Shown one piece after another: positions 47,001 to 59,165 of a stretch of 64,000 nucleotides of DNA. How positions within the stretch are numbered: the stretch's first letter is position 1; the number at the start of each line of letters is the position of its first letter. The notes under the pieces were generated by a model. It worked only from the letters and a program-made list of their open reading frames with translations, was not told the DNA's origin and searched no databases. The stretch is from Centropus unirufus (taxonomy: Eukaryota; Chordata; Aves; Cuculiformes; Centropidae), in NCBI GenBank assembly GCA_013397695.1, contig VYZI01000386.1, positions 495,335 through 559,334 of the forward strand. The letters are read 5' to 3'. Made by a program: the position numbers and the translations under genes.

Positions 47001-50000
47001 GCCCCTGATGTTCCTGCAGTGCCCTTGACAGCAGTTTTCCGGGGTGTGCGTGCATGCATGTGGTTGTAGAGTGGTTGGGGCATCACCCTTACTGATGTTG
47101 TTTTACAGGGGGTGGCGGGACTTCACAGGTATGTGGACAAAGGAAGTAATTGTGCTTGGCTCCTGCTTTCTCTCACAGTTGTGGGGGAGGCGAGTTTCCT
47201 CTGTGGCTGTTCTCTCCGGCTGCCTGGTGTAATTGTGCAGAGGCCTCAAAACACTCTCTGGAAGAGAAACAGCAGTGTCTCCTGTTGTCTCTGCATGATC
47301 CTGGAAATCTGTTTCTACTTAAGTTCACTAGTGCATGAACTTTCACATGGACATGGTGCTTGTGGTTCAGGCTGTTTTGGGGGACCCCAGACTTAGCTAG
47401 GAAGCACCTGTTGGGGGTGATGGCTCTCTCCTAGCCAAACAGAAACATATATCCTGGTTCTTATATCCCTGAGATGTGGCAAGTTTAAGATCCAAGTGAG
47501 AGACATGCAGCCACAGGTCCTCTGCACTGCTATGCTGTCTGCGAGAGGAATCGCAGAGCTGCCTCCTACATGGAAGTGGGAGGCAGGACAAAATTGGGAC
47601 AGATGGCTGCTTGCTGGTTGGAAGACCCTTTCATTTCAGTGACAGTTCAAAAAACCTCCATTTTATCTGACACTGGAAAAAGGCAGCTTCCTTTGGTAGG
47701 TCTGGCTGGGCAAACCAGATTCAGTAAAGGTAAGGGATTGGAAGTAAGAAAGCTTGGATATTCTTTCGCTTGGGCTGATCATTTCCAGGCCTGAGGAGGT
47801 GTCAGCATCAGACCCTGAAGGACTGAGACAGCACTCTTTCCCCTCTTCAGCCAGTCTCTTGTGGACCAAGGAATGAGGGTGGACTTGGGCAGGCTGGGAG
47901 AGGCATAAGGAGTGAAAATAGGAGCCAGAAACAGGTGCTAGCCATCAGCGCAGAACTCAGACATGGGTTAGGTTTCAGGACAAGAGAACATAGGGGAAAA
48001 AATTGACAGGGAAAAAACAGCAAAAATATGCTTGCACGAGATCTTTTCTAGCTGAAACAGTAGGAAGTAAGTGTGCAGGCTACCTCAAGAGCTTGGCCAA
48101 CATTATCAGAGCAGCAGCCCCCTGTGCGCTACCTGGCTCTTCAGGATGGTGTTCTTGTCCAAGCAAGTCCAAACATCCATTTCCTTGTGGCAAGTAACAG
48201 GGAGCCTCTGCTGAGCTGAAGGACTGCCAAGCACAGGCAAGAGCTGGAGTCTTCAATTCCGCTTTACTTTTCTTTTGAGGGTTCCCTGTGGTACTGTGTC
48301 CTGTGGTGACCTGGAAGGGATAGCAGCACAGAGCGGAAAGATTTCCCAACTCTACTTCTACTTTGTTTCTTTGAAGAATTTGGGGTTTAGTCAAAGATGG
48401 AAGCCTGCAGCACATTTCTGAGTTTTGAGAGATCTGATCTTAGATACTGCAAGCATGCCAGTGGTTCCACATTACCTTATGTAAAGAAACAGCTTCCTGC
48501 AGAAAACATAATCTCGTCTGTATTTTTTTCGCTCTGATACACACTGTAAAGCCCTGCATACCACCTAGGGCAGAACATAGATGCCCTGCCCTCAAAGAAG
48601 CCGTAGTTAACAGTGTTGCAGGGTTTGGTGCATGAACTACCTGCTTGCTAAAAGTTACTAAAAAACAGCTTGGAGGGGGGCATTTGTTTTCTCTTTTGAT
48701 TATGATTTTTTTTTTTCACGCAAGCCTTTTGGATCCCACAGTGGAAGTTATGTGGCCATTTAGGAGGAGAGGAGCAGTTTTCATGTGAAGAGTTCACTGT
48801 GTGTCTGGTCCCCCTTCTCCATGCCCAGGGCCACAGGGTGGCTTATGCCCAGGTCTGGTGGGTGAAGTGGCAGGAGGGGTCCTTCATGCTCTTGATCTGG
48901 TCAGTGCGCTGTGCTTTGGGGATTTGTGAGGGAGAGGTTTAAAAAGGCAGATTCTTGTAGCATTGTTAATCCTCATGTGTCATTCAGAGGACTTAGAAGC
49001 AACCTGGAGATGTGGGTTAATTATGCCTGAGCCTCCGCTAGTAACATCATCGGTGTGAAGTGCCGTTTCCTTTGAAATTTGACTATGAAAAGAGCACCCA
49101 AAGGGTGTGAAATACTCTACTAGACAGGACCCAGCAGGTGCTTTAAGGTGTGAGTACCAGCACAGGAGAAAGTCCGCCTTGGGACTATGGGAACCGAGCC
49201 CGGATTTGGTGCTGTGGGACCTGAGGAGCACTCGGCTGCTGGGGCTGAGCAGTGAAAACCCTCTGATCTCTCACCCTCGGCCACTCCCTCTTCCCAGCCT
49301 CTTTGATCGACTTGCCTTCATTTTCTGCACTCAAGTTTTCACTGTTTTTGCTTATGTATGATGGTGATCATCTTCCCACCACCTAGTTATTGCTGAACCC
49401 TTTTGTTCAGGGTGAGGATTCGGAGGGTTTGCTCAGATCCTCCTCCACAAAGCTCACTCCACCCTGTGAAGTCATTTACGCCCGAGGCAGGTGATGAATG
49501 CTTTTGAAAACCTTGGTTTGACACTTGCATGTTAAAACCTTCATTTGGAAGATATTTGTGGCTGATTTAAGCTGTTTCAAGAACCTGTTGGCTCTCCCAA
49601 GCAGGGGTCCATTAACTAGTCTGGATTAAACAGTTTCCAAACTGCTTATTTATTAACCAGGCAAAACCATTTGTGATGAGCTGATATTTTAAACTGCTGC
49701 TCCTTGGGCATAATATTTTATCTGTCCTTGATTCACGTCCCACACCGGTTGTGGGTAACACAAGGTGGGGGCCACGGCGTGCACAACAGGAGAGTTCTTT
49801 GGCTCAACACTGCTCTGAGATGGTGGAGGGGGGAATATAGGATGTGGTAGAAGAGAAGGGATTTGGCAGTTATGTTTTCAGGTTGGCAACAAACTTCAGC
49901 CTCTTTCAGCAATTCCCTGTTAGTTTTCTTCTGCCGGCTCTGCTCCCCTACACAGGGTTTGGGTTTTAAGCTGCTGATGCAAAGTTGGGTCCTGCATGGA

Positions 50001-53000
50001 AACCTTTGCTCTCAAACCACTTGTATTTTCGGGTTAGTTGCTGTGATTTTGTTTTATGAAAGTACTCGAGCAATCTGCAAGCCAGTACTTGTGCTCAAAG
50101 TCACGTGTGCTTTTGAAACGTTTCTGCCTGAGAGAAGCCAAACTGATTTCTCCTCGGGCGCCTGTTGCTTGGGGAGGAGGGTGGAGAGTTTCCTGTCCCA
50201 CTCTCTGGGAGTCCTTTTGTTAACTGTGCCTGTCCTGGGATAAATGTGCCCTGCTGTGGTGCCAGTCCTTTTCAGGTCCTTCCCATCATGGTGAAAGCCC
50301 TTCTGGTTTTGTTTCCTGGAGAGGCACCAGGATGGAGGGTGGGTTATGTGGTATGCCAGCTGTCAGAGGAGCAGCGAAGAAGGGGCTGTGCACCACAGCA
50401 CACAGTGGGGGCCAGTGTGGTAGCCAGAGCCCTTGCAGGAAGCAGCTCTCACCAGACTGCCACCCAGTAAGCAAGCAAGGCTGTATGTCACAGCCACGTG
50501 CTAGACATCAGTTCTCCTTCCAGAGCCTGGGGAATGTCCTGCTCCTGTGTGTGCACAACTGCCCAGGGCTTGTCACGGGAGCAGGAGCATCAGAGCATTA
50601 GACCTGAGCTCCTGGTGCCACTCCTTGCTTTGCAAATTGGGTCTGGTGTGTGGTCACCTCTGCCACTGAGCAGAGGCTGCACCATGGTCCCACAGCTGAC
50701 TTGTGGCAGAGCTTAGGAAAGGGGTGCCAAAATACTGGCTGCAGAAAGGTTTTGGTCCATGATGCTTATCCTGGCTGTAAGCTAAAGCACTGCCAACGTT
50801 TCTCTATGTAGCAAGGGTCCCTTCTTCCAGAGGATCTTGTCTCTGCTTTTCTCCACTGACTTGGGAAGCCCAGCCGCTTGCCATGGTGGGCCATAAACTT
50901 TATCACAAACTTCAATGCTTAAATAAGTGCCTGTGTGTGGAGTGGAATGGGGGGACCACTCAGCACCAAAACTGTCTGCTAGGGGCCTACAACCAAGAGA
51001 GGGAAGCTAAGTTAGGTCCAGACTTGCCTCAGCAGTTTCAGCTGTCTCTATGGTTTGCACCTGGCTCAGATACCATTGTCCCATAGGTGGCATTTGGGGG
51101 CGGGGGGGTGACTGTGGATGTCCTGTGGGTGGTGTGGGGAGGGTGCTCGGATTAAAGCTCAGTCCGTCACAGGCACAGCAATCCAATGCGGCAACAGTGG
51201 TGTCCAGTGACAGGTAAGCTGCTGTTGTTAACTCTTAAATTTAAGTCACTTAACTGTTCCTTTTTTTTTTTTTTAATTAGGATGGAGAAGAAGAATTTAA
51301 CCGTGCTAAGCTGCTGAATATAGGATTCGCAGAGGCTTTGAAAGAGTATGACTATGATTGCTTTGTGTTCAGTGATGTAGACCTCATCCCAATGGATGAC
51401 AGGAACACCTACAAATGTTACAGCCAGCCACGGCACCTCTCTGTATCCATGGATAAATTCGGATTTCGGTGAGACACCTTTTTGGTGGGACGTTTTGTTC
51501 ATATATATCACTGGGTAATATCACCATAAGCCTATTAGGCCAGGCACAGTGTTACACCCACCATTGAAAGCATGGGAAAATGTTTCTGGCAAAATTATGT
51601 CTTGGCGTGTGCATCCCTGCAGGGAGCAAATGGCTGCAAGCAGGATCAGCTGAAGGGGAAGAAGGGGGAGAAATGCAGCTGAGCAGTTTATTAAAATTCA
51701 GTGTCTGGAAAGTGAAACATAGGGTGAGGAAAAACTAAGAGCCCATCGTTTTGCAGATGCTTGTGTATCTCTTCTTGTGTTTCAGACTGGAAGCTGGAAG
51801 ACAGCTAGTGTTTCCACCCAGGCTGAAAAGTGAGACACTCTCACACAGTGAGAATTATGTGCAGCTTTAAAAAGACTACATCAGATGCTATTTTAAGAGC
51901 AAAATGGAATATTTTTGGCTGTTCAATTCTGGGCCACTGAGGGGCCTACCCTGGCATCCAAGAGCAATACGAAATGAAATGCCTTTCAGCATACATTTGG
52001 ATTCAGCAAGCTGCTGCAAACTAAAATGTGTCTTGCTTTTCCTTTGTTTTTGTTTTTTTTTCCTATCCCCAACGTGGTGTTTAAAAGCTCATCTGTAAAG
52101 TGAAAACTGGTCACAACTCCACAGTAGCCAGTTGGGTTAATGGTGCAGAGATGGTGTTGGTGGCAGGACCCCTCTGTTTCCACTCAGGACTCAGAGTGCT
52201 CCTGCTTGGAGCAGGACTGTCACTGGCATGACAGAAGCTGCAGTTTTGCTTCCAGCTAGGTGAAACTTAGAGCGGAAATGTAGGCCTCAAAGGTTTGTTC
52301 TGCTTGTTGAAGCAGAGACAAGGTCTGCACTAGTTCCTGCTATCCTTGCATGTGTCCTTTCCTGGTGCTGTGGTCTGAATTTAATTTATCCCTGATCCCT
52401 CTGTGAATCGTCCACCATTTCAAGCAGTAGCTGGTTGGCTTTGTGTGTGTGAGGTCACGCTACTGGCTCAGTTTGGGCCACTGGGGAGCACAGAAGCAAG
52501 TGGCAGAGCTGCAGGAAGAGGGCACTTCTGATGCCTTGCTGAACTCTTGCCTCTCCTGGAGCATGCGGGTGGCCCATCTGTCCTGGGGCAAGGTGATGTG
52601 CGTCTCACCTGCCTGTACTTTGAGGACAGCGTGCTTTTTAGTAAAAGGCTGCAGGCATTGCCAGTCACAAAATAATTCCCAGCTATATTTGGGACCGAGA
52701 CCACCACTCCGGGGCATCAAAACATGTCCTGCTCCCTGCTGCAGGGACGCACCTTGCAGTGGGTGCTGGCTTGCAGTGGGCTGGGGTGAAGGGCGGTGGC
52801 AACCCCTTTTTGGTTGGGGAGGCTACTTCTTGGCTAACACCTCTCCTCCTCTAATGGCCTTTTCTCTTTGCTTCCAGGTTGCCTTACAATCAGTATTTTG
52901 GAGGTGTGTCTGCCTTAAGCAAAGAGCAGTTCACAAAGATCAACGGGTTCCCAAACAATTACTGGGGCTGGGGTGGTGAAGATGATGACATTTATAACAG

Positions 53001-55305
53001 GTAAATAAATACTTACCTTGGCGCCCACGGTGGGTTTGAACACAGATCTGCTGCTTTCACCCAGGTGTGTGGGGGTGCAGGGTGTCTTTTTACCTAGATG
53101 ACTGGAGTCTCACCTCCCAAGTGTTTCCACTGGGTGCTGGTATCCCATTTTGCAACTCCCAGTTAATGCAGGGGAGTGCATCTGGCTGGGAAAATCCCAC
53201 CCCTGCACCGCACGCACATTGCTTGTTTGCTGTGCAACCTTGCATGTATCCATGCCAGTGCGCAGGTCGGAGCAACGCACTTCTAGGTCTCCCAGTATTC
53301 AGAGTATGCAGACGGGTGGAGAAGACCTTGATCCACCTAACCCAACACAGCTCCGGGCTTGCCTGGGGCTGCTGCCTGGTGGTGGTTTCCCTTGTTCCCA
53401 GGAGGGCTTCATTTGTGAGGCTGTAAGGGTCTCAAAATGGTACTGTGAGCTATTTTTTCCAGCTCAGAAGGAGCCAAGTAGGGCTTAGAAAAGCAGGAGA
53501 AGAGGAAGGTGCTCGCACAGGGTGGGCTGGAACCATCCTGGCCTGAAGAACTGGGGCAGAGGGTGGGCATGGGGTTGTGCTACCTCACAGCTTTATGTCT
53601 CCAGGGCAGGTGCTTAGAGAAATCATCATGGTGATCTCGGATTTAGGAAGACCTCTAAACATTTCTCAATGCTAAAACCACTGTGGTCTTTTCTCTGGAC
53701 TTTCTGAGCCCTTCAGATCTTCAGGAACCAAATGAGTGGCAGCCTTCCAGTCGAGAAGAGCATTTAGAGCAAGGTGGCATTCAGCCCTCTCTTTTTAGGG
53801 CACTCAAGTTTTGAGAAGCAGAAGTTGCTATATAGAAATTAAAAGGGAGACACAGAGAGATAGAAACTAGGTACTTTTTCAGCATTGTTGTCCATGAACT
53901 GTAGGTTGCAGGTGCCTCAAAGAGACCATGAAAAGAAAGACAGGCAAGTCCCTGTTGGGACAACTGTGGGTCGAACCATCTGTGTTCCCTCAGGCTGCAC
54001 CACCACCATTCACTCCAGTTTCTACCAGCACTGCAGCCTTTTCTCTTTAAAAAAAAAATAAAAAAAAATTAATAGTCTTCTGGCTCTTTTCCACATGGGT
54101 TAAAGACTAGATGCCTGCCATTCAAATTCCAGTCTGCAGCCTGGAGCAATGTTAATGTGGGCGGTGGAGGAGCTGGTGGTGCGAGTGAGGGTGTGGTGAA
54201 TTAGCAGATACTTGGCGTTGGCCGGGAGGGCTCTTGGCAGTGTAGAAGGGGACTGTCTTTCCCCCCCCCCCCCTTTCATTGTTAGTAAGCCTGGAATCAC
54301 ACAAGCCACGTGTTGTTTTTTTTTTAAAAAAAAAATGCAGCAGCCCCTCCCCCAACCCAGTGGTAATTTGTGGAAGGTGTAGCAGAGCATCCGACGTCTT
54401 TCAAATATCGGGGTATTTAATGTCCTTGCATTTTACAGGCTGGTGTTTAAAGGCATGGGCATATCCCGCCCCGATGCTGTCATTGGCAAGTGCAGAATGA
54501 TTCGGCATTCCCGGGACAGGAAGAACGAACCCAACCCCGAGAGGTGTGTCTCGCCGCCGCAAATTCAAGGAGTGCTTCCCACCTTTGCTTTTCTGCCTAC
54601 TTGGCTTTCCCTTTGGCATGCAAAAAGCGCGATAGATGAACGCCCGCGGCCGTGTCCCTTGCTGTCCTCTGTGTTCCCTGCGCTGTAAGCTGACCCTTTC
54701 CCCTCGCAGTTTATTACCATATTATAGATCTCAAGATTTCCCTATGCCATAAATGCCTCGCTTTTTTTTTTTTTTTTTTCCTTGAACACAGCAAATCAAA
54801 CTATGCGTTTTTTTTCCCAGCTTGTCTTTGGCTTGTGAAACCTGTGCTCTACTGCAGAGCTGGAAAAGCACCTCTGTGGTTTAAAACCTTGGCTTTTTTT
54901 TTTCCCTGGCTAAAATTTGACCCCATAGGGCTGCCTTTGCCCACTGCTCAGGCCAGTCTGATCTGGGAGTTTATGGGACCCATACTAATACTTGGGTTGT
55001 TCTTAAAAGACCGAAGATCCCTCTAAGGTGGTTATAAAAATGTCATGTGAAGTTTGGGTGTCTAAATATTTTTTCCCCTTTCTTTGGGGTTTTTTCCTTC
55101 TTTCTTTGTGGCATCTCCACACACACCTCCTTTGTTGTTTTTTTTTATTTTTTTCCCCTTCTTCCTCAGGTTTGACCGAATTGCTCACACAAGGGAGACA
55201 ATGAACTCTGACGGCTTAAATTCACTGTCCTACAAGGTGTTAAGAACTGACAAGTACCCTCTGTATACAAAGATCACAGTGGATATTGGCTCGCCAAAAA
55301 GCTAA
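43770..55305 (+). CDS. B4GALT1: B4GALT1, beta-1,4-galactosyltransferase 1 (exons 2-6; exon 1 missing)
   Basis: Join: 43770-44005, 51281-51468, 52878-53000, 54439-54543, 55170-55305, 788 nt encoding the catalytic domain. The Golgi enzyme transfers galactose from UDP-Gal to terminal GlcNAc; with alpha-lactalbumin the mammalian enzyme makes lactose. Visible hallmarks are the UDP-binding KVAIIIPFRNREEHLKYW, the Mn-binding DVD in VFSDVDLIP, and YNQYFGG, which keeps the Tyr that sets donor choice. NYWGWGGEDDD carries the acceptor and catalytic acidic residues, and CRMIRHSRD supplies the Met and His metal ligands. Cysteines of the internal disulfide (DCFVFSD and YKCYSQP) are present. Of the other pair, only the exon-2 partner (KDC) is visible; its mate should be in exon 1. 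All junctions are GT-AG and in phase. Exon 1 is presumed lost in the gap at 30849. Confidence 0.98.
44006..51280 (+). other. B4GALT1: B4GALT1 intron 2
   Basis: About 7.3 kb with no recognised exon, RNA gene or mobile element. The 3' end has a long T-run before the exon 3 acceptor. Confidence 0.8.
51281..51468 (+). CDS. B4GALT1: B4GALT1 exon 3, metal-binding DxD
   Basis: The 188-nt exon has acceptor T(n)aattag and donor GTGAGA. It encodes EEEFNRAKLLNIGFAEAL, then YDYDCFVFSDVDLIPMDD and YKCYSQPRHLSVSMDKFGF. DVD is the Mn-binding motif, and the two Cys form the conserved disulfide. Confidence 0.98.
51469..52877 (+). other. B4GALT1: B4GALT1 intron 3
   Basis: 1.4 kb, nothing further recognised. 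Confidence 0.85.
52878..53000 (+). CDS. B4GALT1: B4GALT1 exon 4, acceptor and catalytic loop
   Basis: The 123-nt exon has acceptor ttgcttccag and donor GTAAAT. It encodes LPYNQYFGGVSALSKEQF and NGFPNNYWGWGGEDDDIYN, the mobile loop region that binds the GlcNAc acceptor. Confidence 0.98.
53001..54438 (+). other. B4GALT1: B4GALT1 intron 4
   Basis: 1.4 kb. It contains poly(A)-rich and poly(C) runs near 54045-54070 and 54258-54273. No other feature is recognised. Confidence 0.85.
54439..54543 (+). CDS. B4GALT1: B4GALT1 exon 5
   Basis: The 105-nt exon has acceptor attttacag and donor GTGTGT. It encodes LVFKGMGISRPDAVIGKC and CRMIRHSRDRKNEPNPE, which include the Met and His metal ligands. The donor is less typical than the others, but the phase and homology are clear. 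Confidence 0.98.
54544..55169 (+). other. B4GALT1: B4GALT1 intron 5
   Basis: 0.6 kb, T-rich, nothing else recognised. Confidence 0.85.
55170..55305 (+). CDS. B4GALT1: B4GALT1 exon 6, C-terminus and stop
   Basis: The 136-nt coding part follows cttcttcctcag. It encodes FDRIAHTRETMNSDGLNSLS and then YPLYTKITVDIGSPKS, with TAA at 55303-55305. Family members end in the same ITVDIG-type strand. Confidence 0.98.
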
Positions 55306-58300
55306 CATCACAGACACAAGAGAGACTTTGCCTGTGTTTTCTAGGACATCTGGCTTCACCGATGCTTTATATCTTCTGGTTTTATAACAGTTTGCAATGA
55401 AAGACCTTTGGGCATGCCAAAGCATTTCCAAATCGTTGGACAAGTACTTTTTTCCTTTTTTTTTTTTTTAATTCCAAACTTGACTTTACATAACTCTCTA
55501 GCTCTCCGTTGTTTTGTAACTCCAGAAGCTGTACATAAGAGTTGTAAATATTTACTTTGCCAGAAAATGTTGAATCTGATCTATTTGCTGCAGTGCTCCC
55601 CAAAATGAGTTAATAGCTGGACCCAAATTTTAATGATACAACTGTGATGCATCAGCAGTTACTGTCCATGATGTTTTGATATTTTAAATGAGGTGGGTGA
55701 AAACATTCCTTTTAATTCATTGCTAGTTTTACTTTATGAAGGACTGTAAAATGCTGCTAAAATTTTAGAAGTTTACTCTTTGTATCAGATTTTTTCTTTA
55801 ATAGAGATAATATCATATGTATTTTTCTCATAGTTACCAAAACAAGCATCTCTGTGTGCAGAGCAAGTGTTGAATAATCAAGCCTGGATTAAATGGATGT
55901 CATTATTTCTTTTAATCTCAAAGGAGGCTTTGAGTGGGTGGAGCCAATTTGTCAGAATTTGCCAGTGAGCTCTCTGCATAGGGTGGGGACCACACAGATG
56001 GCATCCGCAAAAACTGCTGGCTCCAGATAACCTTGCTTCTGGATGTGGTAGTGACTTTTTGCCTCAGCAAACCACCACCGTTATTTTTTGGGAGGAGGTG
56101 AGACAGTGAGGGTTGGGTATGCTTTTTTAGGGGTTTTCCCTGAAATACAGATGATTGAATTTCATTGCGCAATGAAATTATGGCCTTAAAATTTTCTGAC
56201 TCTTTTCTAACTCTTGTTAACAGTAATAGAAAGTTACCATGCTATTTGAACGTTGTCTGAAGCTTTCTAAAACCAAAATTTTTCTTGCAAGGTCCTGCAG
56301 GAAACTTGAATTCACATATTACTTTAGTTGTTGTAACATTTTATTAACTTCTTAAAGTAATTTGTATATCATAAGCAGTGTAATACCAGATTAAATTAGG
56401 GTGCAGCATAATAGGATATGATTCAAGGCCTCCTTTTATCTTGAGTCTAGTAGGCTTTTTATGTGCATCACTACATGTAAGCCTTGTATTGTATTTGCTC
56501 TTAGTATTTATCCATGAAATATCCTGCAGTGCTGAGATATCAACAGCAGGCCTGACATCCAGTCGATTTTTCTTGGCCTAAAGCCTGTTGCAATGTGTGT
56601 CCTCTATCGGGAAACTCCCTTCTGATTTTCTCAGGCTTGGAGAGACATGCATGTTTTGGAGTACTACTTTTTGTCAGTGCACCAGGGTACCACCTGTACA
56701 GACACCATGCTTTTCCTTCCCTCAACCGTGTGAAAGCCTTAAGCGCTGACACCCTTGGAGCTGGTATAGGTCATTTAAAGCTCTCAGACAGAACTGAGAA
56801 CTGAATTCCTTCGGGTGAGTGCTTTTCCACCAGCTCTGACCACAGCAATTTGCACTTCTTTGGCCTGTGCTGAAGGCTGTTGAAATCAGGGACACACTCA
56901 TTGTATTGGGGATCATCTTCAGCACTGCCTTTTTTATTATTTTTTTGTTATTTTGTTTTGTTGAGACCTGAAGGTTTTTCTGAACCCCTTTTGCTGCAGG
57001 GGTGGGATCCTGCAGGGGCTGGGGAGTACTGCTTTTCTTCTTGGCCCAGCAGTGGCTCAAAGTATGCTTGGAGACTTTAATTAATAGGGGACACCCAGCT
57101 TCCTTTAGTCTCACTTTGAAAAAGTGTTCACCCTCTTTGCTTAAAACCTGTTGCTGGCCAGACTTGCTTCAGTTGTGCTGGCAATTGAGCAAAGGTGGGC
57201 TTGCATGAAGCAGGAGTGGAGCACAAGGAAGCAGGGCTCTGTTTAAGACATTACAAAAAAAAAAAAAAAGACTCCTTTTGACAGGTCAAGCTCCAGCTCC
57301 TGCATATCCAAAGAGGTACAAGAAGAGGATGTGTTACAGAAGTCGGATCAAATATCTACCTGTAAAGCATCAGTGCAGCTGTTGTCTGCACCTGAAATAG
57401 GGACACAGGTGAAGACATCATTTTTTAATTTTTCATAGGTGCCTTAGAAGCAGGGCCCCATTCCCACATGTGGCAGATAAGCACCAAAACTCATCAAGGC
57501 TCCCTTGAAAATCCCAGGTCTCGGCAGAGAGCACCTCGATTTTGTGCTGAGCCTTTGGTAATCTGAAGAGCTGGAAACTTCAGCTGTAGTGGTGTCTGTC
57601 TGCTAACAGGCTATGCAAAGGGGCTACCTGCTGTAACTGAGTCATTGATTTGGGGTGGGGGTTTGAGTGCCTTGGGATTCTCTGAAGATTAAAAAAAAAA
57701 TCAGTGTAACAGCTCATTTCTCTGTATGCTGAAATCTCCGAGTATTATGGAGGTGGTCTGAGCACTTGTTTCTGGCTGTTGCAATCAAAGGTTTCTAAAC
57801 GTGTGCCTTGAAAGAGGAGAGAAATAGAAACTGGAAAACCAGGAACCCTGAAAACAATTTTCAGCAGAGACCCAAGTGATGCAAGAAACTGTCCCTTGGT
57901 TTCTCTTCTACTGTTAAAGCCACAAGCCATGTAAAAGCCAAAGTTGCCTTTCATTGCTTCTTTTGCCCTTTGGTGCTGACCAGATCTGACTCTCCCTGTA
58001 AACTGTACTGGTCAAACTCACAAAACACTCTTGACTCAACCTGGTCATGAAATTTCTCTCCCTGAGATTTTGGGGGGCCTTTTCTACAAACACATTGCAC
58101 AGAAGTGAATTCTGGCCATGACCTGTGGTGGGTGGTGTTCCTTCTGCTCTGATTCTGGTAGCAGCGTTCAGCGTGATTCTGTGTGTGACAGGTGAAACCC
58201 AAACCAAATTGCTGCAAAGGAAATACTAATGTTTGGTTTCTTTGGGATTCCTGTGCTTGTTAGGATGAGGGAGGGTCCTGGCATGCAGCTTTTCCCTGGA

Positions 58301-58440
58301 GTGTTACTTGTGTACTGGACTGCTTATGGGTTTCCTGTAAATGGTTTTGCTTCTGCATTTTATCATTTATATATCAATTGTTGCATAATCTGATGTTCCT
58401 ACTTTACTGTTGATGTCAAATAAAGTATTTTCAGTTAAGT
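55306..58440 (+). other. B4GALT1: B4GALT1 3' untranslated region
   Basis: About 3.1 kb from the stop codon to just past the AATAAA at 58419. It is AT-rich early on, with weaker ATTAAA hexamers at 55888-55893 and 56390-56395 that could give shorter transcripts. No coding exon is seen. A long 3'UTR also characterises mammalian B4GALT1. Confidence 0.75.
58419..58424 (+). terminator. B4GALT1: B4GALT1 poly(A) signal (AATAAA)
   Basis: Canonical AATAAA followed by GT/T-rich sequence (tatgtttgtttgtagctg) about 50 bases on, the usual downstream element. Confidence 0.8.
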
Positions 58441-58546
58441 CTGGCAACATTACCCTAAATTATCTTTGCAGCTATGTTTGTTTGTAGCTGATGGGGTGGA
58501 CTGGGCCATGCTAGTAGGCTCCTTGCATTAACTTTCTCCAGCTTTT

Positions 58547-59165
58547 AGAATCAGAATTGTTAAGGTTGGAAAAGACATCTAAGATCAAGTCCAACCATCC
58601 AAATAGTACCACCATGCCTACTAAACCACATTCTGATGCACCGTATCTACATGTTTTTTGAACACTGCTAGAGTTGGTGATTCTACCTCTACCCTGGGCC
58701 ACCTCTTCCAATGCTTGACCACTCTTTAATAAAGAAATTTTTCATACTATCCAATCTAAGCCCCCCCTGGCACAACTTGAGGGCATTTCCTCTTGTCCTA
58801 ACACTTGTTACTTGGTTGAAGAGACCAACACCCACCTTGCTAGAGCCTCCTTTCTGGGATCTGTAGATAGCAATAGGGTCTGACCTTATTGTTGACCCTT
58901 ATTCTGGGTGAGAATCACAGTTCCCTCAGCCACTCCCCATAACACTTGTTCTCCAGACCCATACCCAGCTCTGTTGCCCTCCTCTGGACATGCTCCAGCA
59001 GCTCTTGCCTCTTTCTTGTAGTGAGGGGCCCAAAAACTGAACATAGGATTCAAGGTGCAAACTGACCAGCACTGGATACAGGGGAAAAGACCAAGTACAT
59101 GTAGGACCATATTTCCTCACTCTAGTTGCCCCTTTGAGTGAATTTCTCTCTCCACACTGCAAAAC
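58547..59165 (-). mobile_element. CR1 LINE 3' fragment
   Basis: CR1 copy in minus orientation. Its 3' end is at about 58547 (the complement of tccaaccttaacaattctga). The 5'-truncated end at about 59165 encodes a broken piece of the reverse-transcriptase C-terminus (LESYVQFLGPSLQERGK). It sits directly behind the B4GALT1 poly(A) signal. Frame breaks show it is inactive. Confidence 0.9.
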
